Of a DNA stretch of 64,000 nucleotides, positions 59,937-64,000 are shown piece by piece. Made by a program: the position numbers and the translations under genes. The DNA is taken from NCBI RefSeq assembly GCF_000482865.1, contig NZ_AXWW01000010.1, forward strand, positions 62,001 to 126,000, read 5' to 3'. Below the pieces are notes generated by a model, which was not told the DNA's origin, did no database searches, and was given only the letters and a program-made list of their open reading frames with translations. Source of the stretch: Actinokineospora inagensis DSM 44258 (lineage in GTDB: Bacteria; Actinomycetota; Actinomycetes; Mycobacteriales; Pseudonocardiaceae). Numbering within the stretch: position 1 is the stretch's first letter; each line of letters opens with the position of its first letter.

Positions 59937-61093
59937 TCCGGCAGGTCGGCGGTGGCCATGGTCGCGGTGCCTGCGACCAGCATCCGGCGGACGAAAGCGG
60001 TGCTGAACAGGGTGTTGCGCAGCCACAGTCCGGAGGCGGTGGCCGGGGCGAGGAACTTACCGGGGTTGGCGCCGCGCTGCCAGCGGGTCGTGTAGGGCCG
60101 CATTCTGTCCTCATAGGACTTCAAGGCCGCCGGATTCCCGTTCGCCCTGGCGAGTTCGCCTGCGAGGACGTAGGCGCCGACGAGGCCCGTGCCGACGCCC
60201 ATGCCGCCGAGCGTGACACCCCAGGCCGCGTCACCGAGGAGCGCCACGCGGCCGGTTGACCAGTGCGGGACGCGAACGCGGCTGATCGAGTCGAAGTAGA
60301 GGTCGTCGGCGGCGCGCAGACCGTCGAGCAGCTTAGGGACGTGCCAACCCATGCCGGTCAGGGCCTTGGTGATCAGGGCCTTGTGCCGGTCGGTGTCGAA
60401 CCAGTCGTGGTCGACGCGGGGCGCGGCGAATACGACGAGAGCGCCCGCCTTGGTTTCGTCGTCGCGGTCAGCGGAAACGCTCGCCATCCGGCCAGGTTGG
60501 TTGTACTGCAACGGCGTGGTGTCGACGCCGGGGTTGGGGAGGTCCCAGCCCGCGATGTAGTAGTCGAGGTGGCGGACGTAGTCGGTCTCCGGGCCGTGCG
60601 TGAGGACGCGCACGCCGGAGTGCAGGCCATCCGCGCCGATGACGAAGTCGAAGGTCCTCGGGGCGGCGTGGGCGAACTCGACGGCGACGCTGTCCGGCGC
60701 GTTGACCAGGCCGGTGACGCGGTCGCGGAACAGGTACTCCACGCGCGGGGCGGACCGCTCGTAGAGGACGCGGGACAGGTCGCGACGGCGCACCTCCAGG
60801 TCTCCCCCGGCGAACTCCGCGGGCAGCGTGAAGATCTCCCGGCCGTCGGCGGTCACGCAGGTCATCGCGCCGCCGCGGGTCCGCAGCGCGGTCAACTCGT
60901 CGAGCACGCCCATCCCGCGGAGCACGCCCAGGTGCGTCGACCCCCGGAAGTCGACGGCGAATCCGCTGGTCCGGAGCGTTTTCGCGATCTCGACCACGGT
61001 GACGGTCGCGCCGTGCTCGGCCAGCCACCACGCCACCGCCGGGCCCGCGACCCCCGCGCCCGACACCAGTACCCGCACACCTTCGAGTGACAT
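59861..61093 (-). CDS. FAD-dependent monooxygenase
   Basis: A 410-residue flavin monooxygenase of the PHBH/UbiH type. The FAD fold is VLVSGAGVAGPAVAWWLAEHG (residues 7-27), the DG motif is FDFVIGADGLHSGVRVLT near 150 and the second FAD motif is GRVALLGDAAWGVTLGGMGVG near 280. GGAGGGG precedes ATG 61093. It is divergent from a TetR gene with a shared operator, so it is likely the target of that repressor and may defend against or change an aromatic compound (tetracycline- or antibiotic-inactivating monooxygenases have this layout). The last 25 codons overlap the pentapeptide gene. Confidence 0.88.
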   Translation of the reverse strand: MSLEGVRVLVSGAGVAGPAVAWWLAEHGATVTVVEIAKTLRTSGFAVDFRGSTHLGVLRGMGVLDELTALRTRGGAMTCVTADGREIFTLPAEFAGGDLEVRRRDLSRVLYERSAPRVEYLFRDRVTGLVNAPDSVAVEFAHAAPRTFDFVIGADGLHSGVRVLTHGPETDYVRHLDYYIAGWDLPNPGVDTTPLQYNQPGRMASVSADRDDETKAGALVVFAAPRVDHDWFDTDRHKALITKALTGMGWHVPKLLDGLRAADDLYFDSISRVRVPHWSTGRVALLGDAAWGVTLGGMGVGTGLVGAYVLAGELARANGNPAALKSYEDRMRPYTTRWQRGANPGKFLAPATASGLWLRNTLFSTAFVRRMLVAGTATMATADLPDYQPQNDRRGSTTARWAATSESSSD

Positions 61094-61106
61094 CGCCCCT
61101 CCAGTC

Positions 61107-61147
61107 CAAAACTGTATCCGATGGAAACAGTATATGCTGGATACAGT
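61107..61147. promoter_or_regulatory. TetR operator and divergent promoter region
   Basis: ACTGTATCC (61111-61119) and GGATACAGT (61139-61147) are perfect inverted repeats 19 bases apart. Between them, AACAGTATATGCT gives another half-site and a TATATG-like -10 for the TetR gene. The site lies in the 74-bp gap between the monooxygenase and TetR starts and should allow both genes to be repressed together. Confidence 0.75.
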
Positions 61148-61167
61148 CCCCGCGCGCAAGGAGCGAC

Positions 61168-61890
61168 ATGCCCGACGCCCACGACCTGCTGTGGGGTCAC
61201 CGCCCGACCCCGACCCGCGGCCCCCGCCGCACCCTCACCGTCGAGCACATCGCGACCACGGCCATCACCATCGCCGACGCGGACGGTCTGCCCGCCACCA
61301 CCATGCAGCGCGTCGCCGAACGGCTCGACGTCACCAAGATGGCCCTCTACCGCTACGTCCCCGGCAAGGACGAACTGGTCGCCCTGATGATCGACACCGC
61401 GCTCGGCGAGCCACCGGACGGGCCGCCCGCGCCGTGGCGGGCCGCCCTGCGCTCCTGGTCCGACGCGCTGTTCACCCGGTTCGCCGCCCACCCGTGGGCG
61501 CTGGCCGCCACCATCGGCCCCCGCCCGATCGGCCCGCACGAACTGACCTGGCTGGAACGGGCGCTGGCCGCACTGGCCGACACCGCGCTGACCGGCTCCG
61601 AGGCCATGGACACCGTCGCCACCCTGGTCGGCCACGTCCGCGGCATCGCCCAGCAGATGGCCGCCCAGCACACCGAGGCGGCCCTGCAGCACTCGTTCGC
61701 CACCCTGGTCGAGGGTCGCGCGGACCGCTTCCCCGCCATCGTCCGCGCCCTGTCCTCTTCGTCCTCTTCGGACAACCAGGACTCGGACAACCAAGGCTCG
61801 GACAACCAGGGTGGCGCCCTGGCGTTCGGCCTGGACCGCGTGCTCGACGGGGTGGAACTGTTCCTGCGGGTGAAGGCAAACCCGAGTTAA
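61168..61890 (+). CDS. TetR-family transcriptional regulator
   Basis: A 240-residue repressor. The DNA-binding region is at about 23-70 (LTVEHIATTAITIADADGLP; TMQRVAERLDVTKMALYRYV), with a TetR_C-type ligand domain after it (LADTALTGSEAMDTVATLVG). A low-complexity run SSSSSSDNQDSDNQGSDNQG near 205-225 is unusual. AAGGAG stands just before ATG 61168. With the operator in the shared gap, it should repress itself and the divergent monooxygenase until a small molecule binds. Confidence 0.9.
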   Translation: MPDAHDLLWGHRPTPTRGPRRTLTVEHIATTAITIADADGLPATTMQRVAERLDVTKMALYRYVPGKDELVALMIDTALGEPPDGPPAPWRAALRSWSDALFTRFAAHPWALAATIGPRPIGPHELTWLERALAALADTALTGSEAMDTVATLVGHVRGIAQQMAAQHTEAALQHSFATLVEGRADRFPAIVRALSSSSSSDNQDSDNQGSDNQGGALAFGLDRVLDGVELFLRVKANPS

Positions 61891-61937
61891 CCCGCGGCTT
61901 GCCGGTCCCTGGCCGCCCGCGCCCTACAGTGCCCGTT

Positions 61938-62825
61938 GTGAGCCAGTTGAGCTATTTCGAAGCGATCGTGGTGGGGGCGTTCCAAGGGGTCACCGAGCTG
62001 TTCCCGGTGTCCAGCCTGGGGCACAGCGTGATCATCCCGGCGGTGGTCGGCGGGCAGTGGGCGCGCGACCTCTCCGTGTCCGCGCCGGAGTCGCCGTACC
62101 TGGCCTTCATCGTGGGGTTGCACGTGGCGACGGCGGCCGCGCTGCTGGTGTTCTTCTGGCGGGACTGGGTGCGGATCGTGGGCGGGCTGGTGTCCTCGGT
62201 GCGGTACCGGCGGCTGGAGACCGGCGACGAGCGGCTGGCGTGGTTGATCATCGCCGGGACGATCCCGGTGGGCGTTTTCGGCCTGCTGCTGGAACACCTG
62301 TTCCGCACGACCCTGGGGAAACCGATCCCGGCGGCGGCGTTCCTGGTCGCGAACGGCGTGGTGTTGCTGGTCGGGGAACGGCTGCGCAGGCGTACCGAGG
62401 TCACTGAGAATGCCGAGGCCACCGAGGACGAGGACGCGCGGCTGGGCCGGATGAGCTTCAAGGACGGCGTGTTCATCGGCTCGGCCCAGGTTCTCGCGCT
62501 GCTGCCGGGGATCAGCCGCTCGGGCCTCACCATGGTGGCCGGACTGGTGCGCGGACTGTCGCACGAGGACGCGGCGCGGTTCTCCTTCCTGTTGTCCACC
62601 CCGGTGATCCTCGCGGCCGGGGTGCTGAAGGTGCCCGACCTGTTCGGACCGCTGGGCGCCGGGATCGGCGGGCAGGTGGTCGCGGGGAGCGTCGCGTCGT
62701 TCATCAGCGCGTACCTCGCGGTGCGGTTCCTGACCCGGTACTTCCACACCCGGACGCTGACGCCGTTCGCGATCTACTGCGTCACCGCAGGCGCAGCCGC
62801 GCTGGTGTGGCTGTCGGTGGCGTGA
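61938..62825 (+). CDS. uppP: Undecaprenyl-diphosphatase UppP/BacA
   Basis: UppP removes one phosphate from undecaprenyl diphosphate so that the lipid carrier can be used again for the cell wall; it also gives bacitracin resistance. The 295-residue membrane protein has the family motifs GAFQGVTELFPVSSLGHSVI near the start and LPGISRSGLTMVAGLVRGLS near 190. About eight hydrophobic helices are seen. The GTG at 61938 has TACAGT seven bases upstream and no ribosome binding site, so it could be translated without a leader. It is 31 bp before the next kinase gene. Confidence 0.93.
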   Translation: MSQLSYFEAIVVGAFQGVTELFPVSSLGHSVIIPAVVGGQWARDLSVSAPESPYLAFIVGLHVATAAALLVFFWRDWVRIVGGLVSSVRYRRLETGDERLAWLIIAGTIPVGVFGLLLEHLFRTTLGKPIPAAAFLVANGVVLLVGERLRRRTEVTENAEATEDEDARLGRMSFKDGVFIGSAQVLALLPGISRSGLTMVAGLVRGLSHEDAARFSFLLSTPVILAAGVLKVPDLFGPLGAGIGGQVVAGSVASFISAYLAVRFLTRYFHTRTLTPFAIYCVTAGAAALVWLSVA

Positions 62826-62856
62826 TCCACCAGACTGACCGCGGCGGGGAGGTGGC

Positions 62857-64000
62857 ATGAGGCGGCGGATCGTGGGGTTGGCGCTGGCGGCGGCCGTCCT
62901 GGCGATCACCCTGTTCGGCTTACCGCTGGCGGCGGGCGTGGCCAAGTACAACCTGCACGACGAGCGCGCCGAGCTGGAGCGGATCGCGGCCAGGGCGGCG
63001 CTCGCGGTGGCGACCGACCCGCGCGCCCAGGTGGGGTCGGAGCTACACGTCGGCGAGCCCACCACCAGCATCGCCGTCTACGCCCCTACCGGCCAACTCC
63101 GCTACGGCACCGGCCCGTCCACCGCCGACAAGGCCGTGCGGCGGGCCTCGGGCGGCGACGTCGCCGACGACACCACCACCGCCGAGGTCGTCGTCGCGGT
63201 CCCGGTGCAGGCCCCGGACGGGTCGCTGACCGCGGTGGTGCGGGCGTCGACACCGCTGAGCGAGGTCACGCTGCGGACCGGGCTGATGTGGCTGGCCATG
63301 GTCGGGCTCGGCGTGCTGGCGCTGGTGCTGACCTGGCTGATCGCCCGGCGGATGGCGCGCAGGCTGGCCCGGCCGCTGGAGGAGCTGACCGGCGCGGCGC
63401 AGGTCCTCGGCGACGGCGACTTCACCGTCCGCACGGCGCGGACCGGGATCGCCGAGATCGACTCGGTCGGCGCGTCGCTGGACTCGACCGCGCGCAGGCT
63501 CGGCGAGACGCTGGACCGGGAGCGGGCGTTCTCCGCGCACGCCTCGCACCAGTTGCGCACGCCGCTGGCCGGGCTGCGGCTGCAGTTGGAGTCGGCGCTC
63601 GTGTCGCCGGACGCCGACCCGCACGCGGCGATCCGGGCGGGCATCGAGTCGGCCGACCGGCTGGAACGCATCGTCGAGGACCTGCTGGCGCTGGCCCGCG
63701 ACGACGCCGACGCGCGCACGTCCCTGGTCGACCTGGACGCGCTGCTGGCCGACGTGCTGGCGAGCTGGAGCGGTCACCTGCCCGGCAGGCGCCTGGTGGT
63801 CGACGGGTCCGGCGCGCCGCGGCCACGGGCGTCGGCGGCCGCGGTCCGGCAGATCCTGAACGTGCTGCTGGACAACGCCGCCACGCACGGGGTCGGCACG
63901 GTCACCGTCACCGCGCGCGACGCGGGCGAGGCGCTGGCCGTCGACGTGACCGACGAGGGCGGCGTCGAGGCGGACCTGGACCCGTTCCACCACCGCACCG
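62857..64000 (+). CDS. Two-component sensor histidine kinase, 3' end beyond the window
   Basis: The first 381 codons are present. The protein has a membrane helix at about 5-27, an extracytoplasmic sensor of about 110 residues, a second helix near 144-165, HAMP (LEELTGAAQVLGDGDFTVRT), HisKA with FSAHASHQLRTPLAGLRLQL (His phospho-acceptor) and an ATPase N-box ILNVLLDNAATHG, so it is a typical active kinase. GGGGAGG precedes the ATG. The right edge cuts it in the ATPase domain. Its response regulator is not in view and may be on the missing side. Confidence 0.9.
   Translation, partial: MRRRIVGLALAAAVLAITLFGLPLAAGVAKYNLHDERAELERIAARAALAVATDPRAQVGSELHVGEPTTSIAVYAPTGQLRYGTGPSTADKAVRRASGGDVADDTTTAEVVVAVPVQAPDGSLTAVVRASTPLSEVTLRTGLMWLAMVGLGVLALVLTWLIARRMARRLARPLEELTGAAQVLGDGDFTVRTARTGIAEIDSVGASLDSTARRLGETLDRERAFSAHASHQLRTPLAGLRLQLESALVSPDADPHAAIRAGIESADRLERIVEDLLALARDDADARTSLVDLDALLADVLASWSGHLPGRRLVVDGSGAPRPRASAAAVRQILNVLLDNAATHGVGTVTVTARDAGEALAVDVTDEGGVEADLDPFHHRT

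Noticed and set aside
1-64000. tRNA, rRNA or riboswitch genes
   Set aside because: I looked for tRNA-like ends and known leader shapes and saw none that I can support.

Overview
The window is GC-rich throughout, with third codon positions almost all G or C, many GTG starts and a dense single-membrane-type flagellar and chemotaxis locus. It has no P-ring or L-ring genes, and it carries the CsrA-FliW pair and NlpC/P60-type wall hydrolases. This points to a motile actinomycete, most likely in the Pseudonocardiales (Actinokineospora, Actinosynnema or Saccharothrix type). The genus is an inference from style and gene content, not from a database match.

Left flank (1-10140): a divergent pair of PAS signalling proteins, a PP2C phosphatase, an NADPH-FMN reductase, a 16-repeat type I-E-like CRISPR array with no cas genes in the window, a chemoreceptor and an APC permease. 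An unusual 0.8 kb non-coding block follows (9330-10116). It holds six diverged copies of one unit, and each copy pairs a TGTCCACA box with a promoter of the RecA-NDp/PafBC DNA-damage type or its decayed form.

Flagellar block (10142-37257): a leftward operon flgN-flgK-flgL-fliW-csrA lies divergent from the sigma-28/WhiG-type sigma gene, then flagellin, fliD-fliS-orf, and a long rightward run flgB-flgC-fliE-fliF-fliG-fliH-fliI-fliJ-(NlpC/P60+SLT hydrolase)-fliK-flgD-flgE-flbD-motA-motB-fliL-fliM-fliN-fliO-fliP-fliQ-fliR-flhB. Most of these genes overlap by 1-4 bases. Between flhB and the next intact gene (37258-39294) is a decayed mobile-element zone. It contains a perfect 31-bp inverted repeat, an IS5-like element with a frameshifted transposase, an IS30 fragment and a small membrane-protein gene broken by one base in a homopolymer.

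Right half (39295-64000): an aromatic-type flavin hydroxylase, then the leftward operon cheB-cheR-cheY-cheX-cheY-cheX-flhA-flhF-orf, a hypothetical protein, a second chemoreceptor, cheW and cheA. After that come unlinked genes: a secreted beta-sandwich protein, an L,D-transpeptidase, small membrane proteins, a membrane-anchored PstS-like binding protein, a pentapeptide-repeat protein, a flavin monooxygenase/TetR divergent pair with a palindromic operator, undecaprenyl-diphosphatase, and a histidine kinase cut by the right edge.

Regulation: eight sites share the layout CTNAN, exactly 15 bases, then (G/A)CCGANNN. They lie in front of flgN, fliC, fliD, flbD-motA, fliM, cheB, cheA and the first chemoreceptor. 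This is the recognition pattern of FliA/WhiG-type sigma factors and ties the separate operons to the sigma gene at 13899. CsrA and FliW, encoded in the hook-associated operon, probably control flagellin translation through GGA motifs in its leader. Several parts look altered: FliM lacks the usual CheY-docking peptide, the FlhF-like protein has lost its P-loop, and a two-domain wall hydrolase sits where FlgJ would act.
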